64,000 bases of DNA from Nitrobacter sp. Nb-311A (GTDB lineage: Bacteria; Pseudomonadota; Alphaproteobacteria; Rhizobiales; Xanthobacteraceae). Under the pieces are notes generated by a model. That model was given only the letters and a program-made list of their open reading frames with translations, was not told the DNA's origin and made no database searches. The stretch covers positions 1 through 64,000 of the forward strand of contig NZ_AAMY01000005.1 of the NCBI RefSeq assembly GCF_000152905.1, read 5' to 3'. A program made the position numbers and the translations under genes. Positions 43,429 through 51,918 of the stretch are shown here, one piece after another. Every line of letters starts with the position of its first letter. Position 1 is the first letter of the stretch.

Positions 43429-43688
43429 GGGAGCCTCCGTGTTGCGCTCCGCTGCACCGCCTGCCGGATGGCGCGTTCGATTTCGGCGCGTCCCGCGCCG
43501 GCCGTCAGGCGCAGTTCGATCCGGTCGATATGAAGCGTGCGCGGCAGGCTGGTCGGCAGCTCGGCAGTGGCGGCAAGCCCGCCGGCAATGTCGCTGGCCA
43601 GTTGTCGGGCTGTTTGACCTGAACCGTTACCGCGCGCCGATACGGGGCCTAGAGCGATTGACGGGCTTTGCGAGGCTTGCTTGACCAT
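43425..43688 (-). CDS. Small eCIS protein between ATPase and DUF4157 gene
   Basis: 87 residues; ATG directly follows the ATPase stop (TAGATG) and the end overlaps the DUF4157 gene by 4 nt (ATGA). N-terminal part polar, C-terminal part TLHIDRIELRLTAGAGRAEI then ERAIRQAVQRS, a strand followed by a helix. The tight coupling with the cargo candidate suggests a loading factor or chaperone, which is inference. Confidence 0.6.
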   Translation of the reverse strand: MVKQASQSPSIALGPVSARGNGSGQTARQLASDIAGGLAATAELPTSLPRTLHIDRIELRLTAGAGRAEIERAIRQAVQRSATRRLP

Positions 43689-45617
43689 CTAGACCGACTC
43701 CGTCCAGGGAATGCGAAATTCCTTGTCGAGCTTGCGGAATTCGGCGCGCGCGGCGCGGGCGATATGGCGCATGGCCAGGGGCACGCCCTCCGCTGCCGCC
43801 AGGAAAGCCGAATTGATCGCGATGACGCTGATGTTGCCGCCGGCAATCTCGAGCCGCGCCAAGGCCGCGAAATCCAGTGATTCCTTGGGGAGTTCCTCGG
43901 GAAACGACCGGGCCCAGATCTGCTGCCGTAGCGCTGCATCCGGAAACGGGATGTCGAGGGCAAAGCGCAGCCGACGCAGAAACGCGCTGTCGAGATGGCC
44001 TTTCATATTGGTGGCGAGGATCGACAGCCCGCCATAACTTTCCATTCGCTGGAGAAGATAGCTGATCTCGATATTGGCGTAGCGGTCGTGGCTGTCCTTG
44101 ATTTCGCTGCGCTTGCCGAACAGCGCATCCGCTTCGTCGAAAAACAGCACGGCGCCGCTTTGGTCGGCGGCATCAAAGACCGCTTTCAGGTTTTTCTCGG
44201 TCTCGCCGATATATTTCGACACGACCCCGGAAAGGTCGATGCGATAAAGGTCGAGTTCAAGCGAGTGCGCGATCACCTCTGCCGCCATCGTTTTTCCGGT
44301 TCCGCTCGGTCCCGACAGCAGCAATGATACGCCGCGGCCCCGATGCAGCTTGCGCGCAAAACCGTGGCGGCCATAGACGGTGGCGCGATGGCGGACCTGG
44401 GCAGCGACCGCCTTGAGATCGTGGATCAGATCCGGCGCCAGCACCAAGTCGCGCCAGTCGTAACGAGGCACGATACGCTCGGCCATTTTGTCGAGGGTGA
44501 GACCGGCCCGGTCGCGGCAGGCCTGCCAGAGCGGGACGCCTGCGGCGGCGATCGCCGCGATCTCGGAGGGGCCGAAGCGGAATTGCTCGGCGACCGCCTC
44601 GATTTCTTGATCGGCTTCGGCGATCCGGGGGCCGAGGGCCTGGCGCCAAAGCATCACCTGCTCGTCAGCACAGAGCGGCTCAAGCCGCAGCACGGGAATA
44701 GGGCCGGGGAGATCGGGACGACTCCCGGAAATGGCGATCACCAGCGCGTCGATGCCGTCATCAATCAAGCGCCGGCTCTCCGCGTCATCCGCGTCGACAA
44801 GCAGCGCGAAGTTGCCCAGAGCCGCTTCCCGGGCCAGGAGCGAGGGTAATTTCTCGGCCGGTTCGAATGAGCGCGGTTTGAACGCTGCCAAGCCTAGGCC
44901 GAGAGTGCTCGCAAGCGCGCGCGCCGCGGCGCGGCGGCCGCATCCCTTGGGCCCGACAATGGCAACCATGGGCCGAGCGGCCTGCGAAATCTGCCGTGCC
45001 AGGAGTTCGACGCCGCGACGGTGCTTGTCAGGAAAGGGCGCGGCCTCCGGTGCGGAGAGCATGGGGCGCAGGCGGGAGTCGGTGAAGTCCTCGCCGAGCA
45101 GCAGCCGCGCCATGCGTTCGTCAAGCAGGATCGGACTCAGCGGCCCGGACTGTCCATCGGGCGTCTCGATCAGGCAAAAACGCCGCAACGGAGCCGTCGG
45201 TGAGAGCCGTTGCCAGATCCTGGCCTCCGCCTCGATGCCAACCGCCCCAAGCAGCGAAAGAGCAAGATGCGGGGTCGCCGCGGCAACGGACGCGCGGCCG
45301 TTGGCATGGCTGTAAAGCGTTGCGAAACTGGAGCGTAGCTGGGGCGCGAGCGCGAGCAGCAGGAGATCTTCATCGAAGGGGGACAGGCCGAACAGCTGGG
45401 AAAGGCGGTCGATCTGTGCCGGCTCTTCCCGTTCGATCAGCTGGCGGCGGCGATTGTCATAGGCTTCACGGGCAATCCCGACCTCTGTGCCCGCCGCTTC
45501 GCCGAGCAAGGATTGAAGCCAGCGCAGACCAAGTTCGATGGCGCTCAAATTGGCTTCGAAGCGAGGTTCGCCATCGGCCGCAACAGAATAGGGAGGGGGC
45601 TTGGCGGCAGGTTTCAT
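43689..45617 (-). CDS. eCIS AAA+ ATPase (Afp15-like)
   Basis: 642 residues from ATG 45617, 4 nt past the DUF4255 stop. N-terminal helical domain, a first nucleotide-binding fold with a degenerate loop GPKGCGRR (222-229), then a full AAA+ module: Walker A GPSGTGKT (436-443), Walker B VLFFDEAD (490-497), sensor LATN (about 534) and RRLRF (548-552). Matches the Afp15/Pvc15 ATPase of eCIS loci rather than ClpV of T6SS. Probably acts in assembly or cargo loading. Confidence 0.9.
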   Translation of the reverse strand: MKPAAKPPPYSVAADGEPRFEANLSAIELGLRWLQSLLGEAAGTEVGIAREAYDNRRRQLIEREEPAQIDRLSQLFGLSPFDEDLLLLALAPQLRSSFATLYSHANGRASVAAATPHLALSLLGAVGIEAEARIWQRLSPTAPLRRFCLIETPDGQSGPLSPILLDERMARLLLGEDFTDSRLRPMLSAPEAAPFPDKHRRGVELLARQISQAARPMVAIVGPKGCGRRAAARALASTLGLGLAAFKPRSFEPAEKLPSLLAREAALGNFALLVDADDAESRRLIDDGIDALVIAISGSRPDLPGPIPVLRLEPLCADEQVMLWRQALGPRIAEADQEIEAVAEQFRFGPSEIAAIAAAGVPLWQACRDRAGLTLDKMAERIVPRYDWRDLVLAPDLIHDLKAVAAQVRHRATVYGRHGFARKLHRGRGVSLLLSGPSGTGKTMAAEVIAHSLELDLYRIDLSGVVSKYIGETEKNLKAVFDAADQSGAVLFFDEADALFGKRSEIKDSHDRYANIEISYLLQRMESYGGLSILATNMKGHLDSAFLRRLRFALDIPFPDAALRQQIWARSFPEELPKESLDFAALARLEIAGGNISVIAINSAFLAAAEGVPLAMRHIARAARAEFRKLDKEFRIPWTESV

Positions 45618-45621
45618 CGCA

Positions 45622-46938
45622 CTATGGCCCCAGCGTAAAGGCAAGCCCGACATCGCGGCTTCGCGCGCCGTCGACCTGTACGGCGATCGGATAAGGTGCT
45701 GCGGACGGCTCGAGGATGTCCGCGGCATCGGCGATCGGCACTTCGACGGCGGTGGGTGTGGGCGCCGCCCATCCATCGCCGGGCCCCGGCTGCCGCACGG
45801 GGATCGCCGCGTCACCGACGATCACCTCGACGGTTCGCGCTCGCGGATGCCAAAGACGCTCGCCGTCGATGTGAAGGATCGTTGTCATATCCCCCGTGCC
45901 CGGCGTGACTGAAACGGCGCGGGGTGTCAGCTGCAGGAGCAGGATGTTTGAGGGATAACGCCGATCACCGGACACTGCCGTGCCGAGCCCGAGCGCTCCC
46001 TGAACGCCCTCCGCCGGATGCACGGCGATCAGCTGCACCTCCAGTGGACCCGGCTGCAAGCGCTGGACGGGTGGTATCGGATGGGCCGGGCCATCGAGAT
46101 CGGCATCGTACTGGTCGTCAGGGACGAGAATCGTCATCCGGCCATCGGGGGCGGGACTCACGCGGATCGGATCCAACGATCCAAGCCTGACATAAAGACG
46201 ATCGGCCAAAGCTCCCTGAGACAGCAGCGTGATTTCGTCACCGATGCGGGCGCGGGTCTCGCCCGTCGGCCCGTTGAGCGCCGGCGTCACATAGGCGTCC
46301 AGCAGCTCAGGCCGTCGCCTCACCGTCGTGAAGATGCGGCGCGTCTCGACCGGCCTTGGGCTGACGCGCGCTGCTGGTGTCTCGATCTGGATGGTGGTGA
46401 CTTCATAGACCACGGAACGGCGGAAATTCGTGGTCGACAGCGCCGACCAAACCTTGGTGATCTCATCCAGATTTGCAGGATGAAGCGACACTTTCAATCG
46501 TTCGAATTCATCCGTCAGCGCCAGGTCGAGCACCGGATCGCCAACGGGTCCGGCAGCGGCGTTGACGATGGCAAGCTGATCGATCCGATTACCGAAATCA
46601 TGCAATACCCGCATGGCATCTCCCAGAAGGGTCTGGGCGTTGAGATCGGCGTCGGGCTGGGTCTCCATGGCGCTATAGGTGGTCAGCAGATAGCGCAAAT
46701 TGAGCGAGAGCGGCGGATGTCCATAGGCGCCCGGATGGCCTTGTTGTGGAATCTCCTGATTCTTCAGCCCGGCATTTTCGAATAACTGCATCAGGTAGAG
46801 ATTGACGCGCGCGCCGTCGATGCCGGACACGGTGACGTCGGGCGGCGATAGGGTCACTGAGGCGCCGGTCACCATCCGGTCGAGCAACAGCGTCCGGAGT
46901 GTCCGGCTGACGGCGGCGATGGCTGCATAATTTGCCAT
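45622..46938 (-). CDS. DUF4255 tail terminator/cap protein (Afp16/Pvc16-like)
   Basis: 438 residues. N-terminal DUF4255 domain (about 1-190): IAAVSRTLRTLLLDRM, VNLYLMQLFENAGLKNQE, PPLSLNLRYLLTTYSA and LLGDAMRVLHDF. The C-terminal about 190 residues are beta-rich, with an Ig/IPT-like ILHIDGERLW stretch. DUF4255 proteins cap the tail in eCIS particles. Extended C-terminus relative to Afp16. Confidence 0.87.
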   Translation of the reverse strand: MANYAAIAAVSRTLRTLLLDRMVTGASVTLSPPDVTVSGIDGARVNLYLMQLFENAGLKNQEIPQQGHPGAYGHPPLSLNLRYLLTTYSAMETQPDADLNAQTLLGDAMRVLHDFGNRIDQLAIVNAAAGPVGDPVLDLALTDEFERLKVSLHPANLDEITKVWSALSTTNFRRSVVYEVTTIQIETPAARVSPRPVETRRIFTTVRRRPELLDAYVTPALNGPTGETRARIGDEITLLSQGALADRLYVRLGSLDPIRVSPAPDGRMTILVPDDQYDADLDGPAHPIPPVQRLQPGPLEVQLIAVHPAEGVQGALGLGTAVSGDRRYPSNILLLQLTPRAVSVTPGTGDMTTILHIDGERLWHPRARTVEVIVGDAAIPVRQPGPGDGWAAPTPTAVEVPIADAADILEPSAAPYPIAVQVDGARSRDVGLAFTLGP

Positions 46939-46947
46939 CCCACCTCC

Positions 46948-47757
46948 CTAGCGGGGTATGCCGCGCCGCGCGCGAGCATAGGCGCCGAAGCCACTGCTTC
47001 GAGGCGGCGACGGTAACGCAGCCGGCGGGGCCGGCGGCGGAAGGAACTGCACGTCAATTCGTCCCACCGTGACAGTGACCGGCGCATGCGTCTCCGCCAT
47101 CGCAAAGGAAGAGTCCTCCCTTGCGCCAAGAGACGGGGGCTCCCTCCAGCCCGGGGTGGAGGCCTCAGGCGTGGCGTCCGCGGACGATGGAGTCGCATTC
47201 GGAATATTGTGGCGGGGTGGACTGGCGATCGCTTCGACGAATACCCTCTCCGTCGTGATTGGCGGGGCCTGTATCTTCAGGTTGTCACCGACGGATCTGA
47301 CCGGGGAGGAAATCTCGTCGGCAGACCTGACCGGGGAGGAAATTTCGCCGGCGGCATCGGAGTTGCGTTCTGCCGCGAAGGCTTGCTTGCGTGGAGCGCG
47401 GTGCAGGTTCGCCGAAACGTCGAAAGAATCGGTCCGGCCCTCCGTCTGGACCCGCCAGGGCGGTGTGGTTTTTTTTTCGGCAGGCTCCGGCGCGTCGAAG
47501 GCGGGCGGGGACGAATCTGCAATGGTAGAGCGCCTCGCGGCTGGTTCGTATTGCTCTGGCCTTCGCAGGTGTGAGAAGGCTGGGTTTGAGAAGATCCGGG
47601 GGCTGTCATCGATGACGGGGGCGGCCTCGCCAGCCAAAAGAGGCCCGGCGTCACCTGCTTCGAAGGAGGACACCGGACGCAACCGGAGCGTCGCCGCCCG
47701 CTCGAGAAGGGGAAGGCCCGCGCCGCGGGCTACGATCCGATCCACGAAGCCGGTCAT
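46948..47757 (-). CDS. Disordered Pro/Ser-rich eCIS protein
   Basis: 269 residues, low complexity. Contains a tandem near-repeat EISSPVRSADEISSPVRSVG and ends with HAPVTVTVGRIDVQFLPPP followed by a Pro-rich tail. The VTVGRIDV element recurs in small eCIS proteins I know of. Overlaps the gp26-like gene by 4 nt. No coiled-coil or tape-measure pattern. Role unknown. Confidence 0.65.
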   Translation of the reverse strand: MTGFVDRIVARGAGLPLLERAATLRLRPVSSFEAGDAGPLLAGEAAPVIDDSPRIFSNPAFSHLRRPEQYEPAARRSTIADSSPPAFDAPEPAEKKTTPPWRVQTEGRTDSFDVSANLHRAPRKQAFAAERNSDAAGEISSPVRSADEISSPVRSVGDNLKIQAPPITTERVFVEAIASPPRHNIPNATPSSADATPEASTPGWREPPSLGAREDSSFAMAETHAPVTVTVGRIDVQFLPPPAPPAALPSPPRSSGFGAYARARRGIPR

Positions 47758-48599
47758 GGCAGCGTCTCCATCTCGTCTGCCAATGCGAGATAGCGTTTGC
47801 GGCGGGTGCGGGGGAGCGTCAAAATTTCCCGCTCCGACCAGTGATAGCGCCGTGCCATCCGATAAACGTCGCCGAGGATCCCATGCGATTGTCCAAGCGC
47901 CGCGCGCAGAATTCCCAGCCCGTCGACGGCGGCATCGAACGCCGCGCCGCAGTCAGGGCATGTCATCGTGGCTGACAGATCGGCCATTTCATCGGCCTGC
48001 TCGAATTCTGCCGACAGGATCGACTCAAAGGCCGTCGGAAGATCCGTGACCGCGACCGGCTTTCCCTCGGGATCGATGAGGCGAAGTACGCAGCCGACCA
48101 CCAGATCGCGTGCCGCCCGGCTCGGATCGGTCAACGCCGTTGCCGCGCAACGTTCCTGGTCGGCTCCGTTGGGAAGCCGCATTTCGACGCGCCAATCGCC
48201 CTCGGATTCGGAAATGAGAATTGTGCGATCCGCCTCGCTTCCGGCGTTTTCGGAGTCGAGCATTTCGCGCAACGGCAAGCTTATTTCGAGTTCCGCCGCG
48301 CAGGAGGGGCAGTCGGCGACAAGATCAATCTGCGATCCTGCAACCATTGTGCAAATCGCAAGAAGCAACCGTTCGCGATCACCGACCGGCAAGGCCGCGC
48401 ATTGATCGTAGCTCGGTGACCGCACGCTGCCGATCCGCTCCGTCATGGCGGCAAGCAAAGTGGTCGTACAGGCGGCGGGCGTCAGATGATCCGCAAGCTC
48501 GGCCATGAGGAGCTCCTCATTTCCGGTCAGTTCGCGCAAATGCGCCAGCCTGTGCCGGATGCCATCTTTTTCCAGTCCGAACGCCAGCCGAACCTGCAT
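47754..48599 (-). CDS. T4 gp26-like baseplate protein with Zn-ribbon Cys pairs
   Basis: 281 residues. CPSC at 97-100 and CPDC at 214-217 bracket a beta-rich domain, likely a zinc ribbon; the family of T4 baseplate (gp26/gp51-like) proteins in eCIS shows the same. C-terminus RMARRYHWSEREILTLPRTR plus RKRYLALADEM resembles the helical end of tail assembly chaperones (HW...I..L). Begins 2 nt after the tube gene stop. Likely baseplate assembly role. Confidence 0.7.
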   Translation of the reverse strand: MQVRLAFGLEKDGIRHRLAHLRELTGNEELLMAELADHLTPAACTTTLLAAMTERIGSVRSPSYDQCAALPVGDRERLLLAICTMVAGSQIDLVADCPSCAAELEISLPLREMLDSENAGSEADRTILISESEGDWRVEMRLPNGADQERCAATALTDPSRAARDLVVGCVLRLIDPEGKPVAVTDLPTAFESILSAEFEQADEMADLSATMTCPDCGAAFDAAVDGLGILRAALGQSHGILGDVYRMARRYHWSEREILTLPRTRRKRYLALADEMETLP

Positions 48600-48601
48600 C
48601 G

Positions 48602-49126
48602 TCAGGCCGGTATGGTAAAGCTCGGCTCCGCAGGCTCTGCCACCGCCACATCGCGCAACCAGCCCTCATTCTCCAGCTTCATCGACTGGATGGCGATGGC
48701 ATTGGCGTTGGCGTCGAGATCGGGCAGGGCCTGATACTCGGACACCCAGCAGCGGAAGACCTGGTAGGAAAGAACCTTTTGCCCCGCCTCGTTGAATACG
48801 TCGATGATCAGGTCCTTGCGAAAATCGGCAAGCGAGACCTCCGAGCCGAGGCCCGCGCCGAAATTCCACACCTTGTTCGCCCATTGCTCGAAATCAAGAT
48901 CGTGAGTTACCCCGCGCTCCAATGAGATCGCATCATACTTGGTGCGCCCGGGGGACTTGCGTCCTGTGGAGGGATCGCCGCCCTCGCGGTGCTCGATGAC
49001 CTCGGTGCTGCGCTTCAGCGCGCCGACCTTGCTGATCCCGGCCACGTAGCGGCCGTCCCATTTCACGCGAAACTTGAAATTCTTGTAAGGATCAAATCGG
49101 CGGGGATTGGTTGTGAAGGGTGCCAT
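48602..49126 (-). CDS. Tail tube protein (gp19 family)
   Basis: 174 residues. NFKFRVKWDGRYVAGISKVG, RTKYDAISLERGVTHDLDFE and YQVFRCWVSEYQALPDLDAN then the SMKLENEGW pattern are the hallmarks of the gp19 tail tube family that stacks to form the inner tube. One tube gene only, whereas Afp/PVC loci have two. Follows the sheath by 10 bp. Confidence 0.93.
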   Translation of the reverse strand: MAPFTTNPRRFDPYKNFKFRVKWDGRYVAGISKVGALKRSTEVIEHREGGDPSTGRKSPGRTKYDAISLERGVTHDLDFEQWANKVWNFGAGLGSEVSLADFRKDLIIDVFNEAGQKVLSYQVFRCWVSEYQALPDLDANANAIAIQSMKLENEGWLRDVAVAEPAEPSFTIPA

Positions 49127-49136
49127 GACTTCGTCC

Positions 49137-51167
49137 TCACTCGACTGTCTGCCGGACGATCTGCTGGATTTTCAGGATCACGAATTCGGCGGGCTTCAAC
49201 GGGGCGAAGCCGATCTCGATGTTCACGATCCCCAGATCGATATCGCTTTGCGGAGTCGTGCCGCTGTCGCAGCGGACGAAATAGGCTTGCGCCGGCGTCG
49301 TACCCTGGAACGCGCCCTGTCGGAAAAGCTCATGCATGAAGGCGCCGACGTTGAGCCGGATCTGCGACCAGAGCGGTTCGTCATTGGGCTCGAACACTAC
49401 CCATTTGGTGCCACGATAGAGACTTTCCTCGATGAACAGCGTCGTCCGGCGCACCGGCACATATTTCCAGTCGGACGCGATTGCGTCCGCGCCGTCCAGG
49501 GTCCGCGCGCCCCAGCAAATATTGCTATAGACCGGGAAATTGCGCAGGCAGTTCACGCCGAGGGGATTGAGCGTTCCGTTCTCCAGGTCGGTGAGGAGAT
49601 AGCCGAGACTGTCCACATTGCGCAGGCGCGCGTCGGTGCCGGCCGGCGCCTTCCACACGCCTCGCTGCGCATCCGTACGTGCCCAAAGGCCGGCGATAGT
49701 GCCGCTCGAGGCCATCAGCCGCGGCCTGTTGCCGTTGAGAGTATCAACGATGTTGGTGCGCGGGAAATAGACGACAGCGTTGGGATGACGCAGGCTCTCG
49801 TTCTCGGTGAGCCAGGTCTGCATCTGGTCCAGCCGTCGCACCGTGTCGGGAATGTCAACGATGAGCATCGCCCGGCGGCCTTCAACATAGGTCTCGGCAA
49901 AGGAGTAGAGAGTTCGTGCCTCGTCCGCGTCGAGATAGGTCGCTTCGGGCACGCACAGGATGTTGAAAAGGTCGATGTCCTCAAGCGCATTGATGCCGGT
50001 ACGGTCGATGGCCGATCCTTGGAACACCGACAGCGGGATCGGCCGGAAATTTGTCCCCGCCGCGGGCGGCTGGCCGTCATGGCCGTCCGCCAGCGGGATC
50101 TGCTGATCATTTTCCAATGCGCCTTGCCCCGCACTCAGATTGACGGCATCAGCTCCTGCGCCCGTCAGGATGATCCGCGTGGCAGGGTCGAATGGCCGGC
50201 CGTTGCGTCCGAGCTGGACCGCGAAGCGGGCGTCGTTATTGACGGTGCTGTTGCCGATCAGCTTGACGGTCGCGCCGCTGAGGATGGGCTTCTGTGCATT
50301 CGGCACCGTGCCGTCATCAGCCGCGCGCCGGATCGCAGCCTGAATGAAGGGCAGCAGGCCCGCATAGGTGGTCGGCGGGGTAGCTCCGCCATAGTCGATC
50401 GTGCCCGCAATTGCGCCGCCGCCGATATCGACCGAGAATACAGCTCCGTCCGGCGGTATGGAGGCGGGTATCGGCAGCACGTCGCCGAGCGTGCCCGTCG
50501 AGGCCGGCCGGAAGACCGGATCAAACGGGGCCGGCAAGGTCGACCCCAGTGATGCTTGAACGAGGCGCGATCCCTGATTGATCACCTCGATCGCGTTGTT
50601 GATGACATCCGGCTCCATCGTCAGATTGCGGAATGTCTCGCTTTGCAAGACAAGAGTACGGTCTCCATCGACTCGAACCTCACTGATGGTGAGGTTGAAC
50701 TGGGTCGCCGGATCGGCGGTCTCATAGCTGACTTCGGCTCGCAACGCATTGCCCCAGGATCCAGGATTTTCAGCGGATTCGCCCCGAATTTGCCGGCCGG
50801 CCGTCAGCAGCAATATGTCCGTGCCGCCGCCTGGATCCGAGGTCAGCATGATCGTGGCGGGACGCGCGTTGGTCGGCGGCGTATCGGTAGCACCCGTCAC
50901 GGTGTCGGCAAGACGAACCACCCAAGCCTGAGTCCCGCCATTGAGAAAGAATTGCTGGATCGCGTAGGAGGTCTCGCTGTAGCGGTCGATGCCGCCATAT
51001 TCGCGCTCGAAGTCGGCCATGCCGAAGAGCTGAACCGCCTCGTCGCGCAGACCCCGCTGGAACGAGCCAACGAAAGCCGCAATCGAGGTCGCGACGCCGG
51101 CCACGGGTCTCACACCGCTTGGAATTTCCTCGATGTAAACGCCAGGAAAAGTTGGGTGAACAGGCAT
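49137..51167 (-). CDS. Contractile tail sheath protein
   Basis: 676 residues, first gene of the eCIS operon. N-terminal sheath signature PTFPGVYIEEIPSGVRPVAG and TSIAAFVGSFQRGLRDEAVQ; C-terminal core with WGARTLDGADAIASDWKYVP, RRTTLFIEESLYRGTKWVVF, LNVGAFMHELFRQGAFQG and the typical IEIGFAPLKPAEFVILKIQQ end. The extra middle region (about 130-420) makes it longer than the about 450-residue Afp sheaths. A GGAGG ribosome site lies in a hairpin (51173-51189). Confidence 0.95.
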   Translation of the reverse strand: MPVHPTFPGVYIEEIPSGVRPVAGVATSIAAFVGSFQRGLRDEAVQLFGMADFEREYGGIDRYSETSYAIQQFFLNGGTQAWVVRLADTVTGATDTPPTNARPATIMLTSDPGGGTDILLLTAGRQIRGESAENPGSWGNALRAEVSYETADPATQFNLTISEVRVDGDRTLVLQSETFRNLTMEPDVINNAIEVINQGSRLVQASLGSTLPAPFDPVFRPASTGTLGDVLPIPASIPPDGAVFSVDIGGGAIAGTIDYGGATPPTTYAGLLPFIQAAIRRAADDGTVPNAQKPILSGATVKLIGNSTVNNDARFAVQLGRNGRPFDPATRIILTGAGADAVNLSAGQGALENDQQIPLADGHDGQPPAAGTNFRPIPLSVFQGSAIDRTGINALEDIDLFNILCVPEATYLDADEARTLYSFAETYVEGRRAMLIVDIPDTVRRLDQMQTWLTENESLRHPNAVVYFPRTNIVDTLNGNRPRLMASSGTIAGLWARTDAQRGVWKAPAGTDARLRNVDSLGYLLTDLENGTLNPLGVNCLRNFPVYSNICWGARTLDGADAIASDWKYVPVRRTTLFIEESLYRGTKWVVFEPNDEPLWSQIRLNVGAFMHELFRQGAFQGTTPAQAYFVRCDSGTTPQSDIDLGIVNIEIGFAPLKPAEFVILKIQQIVRQTVE

Positions 51168-51172
51168 CGCAT

Positions 51173-51189
51173 CCTCCAGGTTATGGAGG
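51173..51189 (-). promoter_or_regulatory. Hairpin containing the sheath ribosome-binding site
   Basis: On the mRNA CCUCCA-UAACC-UGGAGG forms a perfect 6-bp stem, with the GGAGG of the 3' arm serving as Shine-Dalgarno 5 nt before the sheath AUG at 51167. Folding would hide the ribosome site. Short, so stability is modest. Confidence 0.5.
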
Positions 51190-51918
51190 TGTCGTCCGCC
51201 TGCGCGTCAATATACGCTTGGCGAACCGTGCCTCCGACTAGACTGCAGGCCTCGAAACTCTACAAGCTGTAAACGCACACGAACTTTCAGCGCGCGATCA
51301 GTTTGGCTGCAATGCGTCGCCTTGTCCATAATAACCTGTACGTCCAAGTCCCGACGGAAAAGAATCTGTCGAATTGTTCAGCGCGGTTCACGACCATTGC
51401 AGGAATCCTCTCCTGACGACCGAAATCATCGCTGAAACAAGCTGATGGCAACTTAAGACGGCATACCGAAGCGAGATTTGGCTATAGGTCGGATACTACG
51501 ATATATATACTAAAATACGACAGTTGGAAATTAGCCGGCATGATGCGGGATATCGTTACGCGGCCGGACCTGCTCGGACGGCGAGGCAATCGGCTTTCAG
51601 GACGTCATTGGTCGTCGCGGGCTGTCCAGTCTTCGCGGATGCGTGACTCTCTGAACGAGAACGCCCCGGGATAGCGCCAGGCGGCTATCCTCGGCTCCCG
51701 CCGCGTCATGCTCAAACAAAAGATGAGCGACGAGTCTGGTTCAACGCAGTTGATACAGGCTCCAGAGCCTTTCCGCTTCATTGATGGCTTAGACGACACT
51801 TATCCAGCCGGGATACCGGATCGGATCAGGCTGCTGATCCAACCTCAACTTCGTCGCGGCGTGGTTTCCTTTATTTGCGATAGAGAGGCGCGCTTCATTC
51901 TCGGGTTTGCCTTTTTCT
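51190..51918. other. Intergenic region upstream of the eCIS operon
   Basis: About 730 bp with no convincing gene. It must carry the eCIS promoter. An AT-rich Mo-box-like element lies at 51500-51519. A 44-codon rightward ORF begins at 51540 (MMRDIVTRPDLLGRRG), 20 bp past that element, and may be a remnant. Longer frames at 51605-52139 look random. Confidence 0.5.
51500..51519. promoter_or_regulatory. Mo-box-like element near the eCIS promoter
   Basis: GATATATATACTAAAATACG, then ACAG. The left half and spacer are identical to the site at 19898 (GATATAT-ATACTA), and CGACAG follows in both. The right half has decayed (AAATACG against ATATATC). Lies 333 bp upstream of the sheath start and 20 bp before a short ORF. 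Confidence 0.4.

Noticed and set aside
25219-51167. Prophage or R-type pyocin
   Set aside because: No integrase, lysis genes, terminase, capsid or repressor; DUF4157, DUF4255 and the Afp15-type ATPase mark an eCIS.
25219-51167. Type VI secretion system
   Set aside because: No TssJ/L/M membrane complex, no ClpV with two full AAA domains, single-gene sheath of gp18 type and not TssB/TssC.
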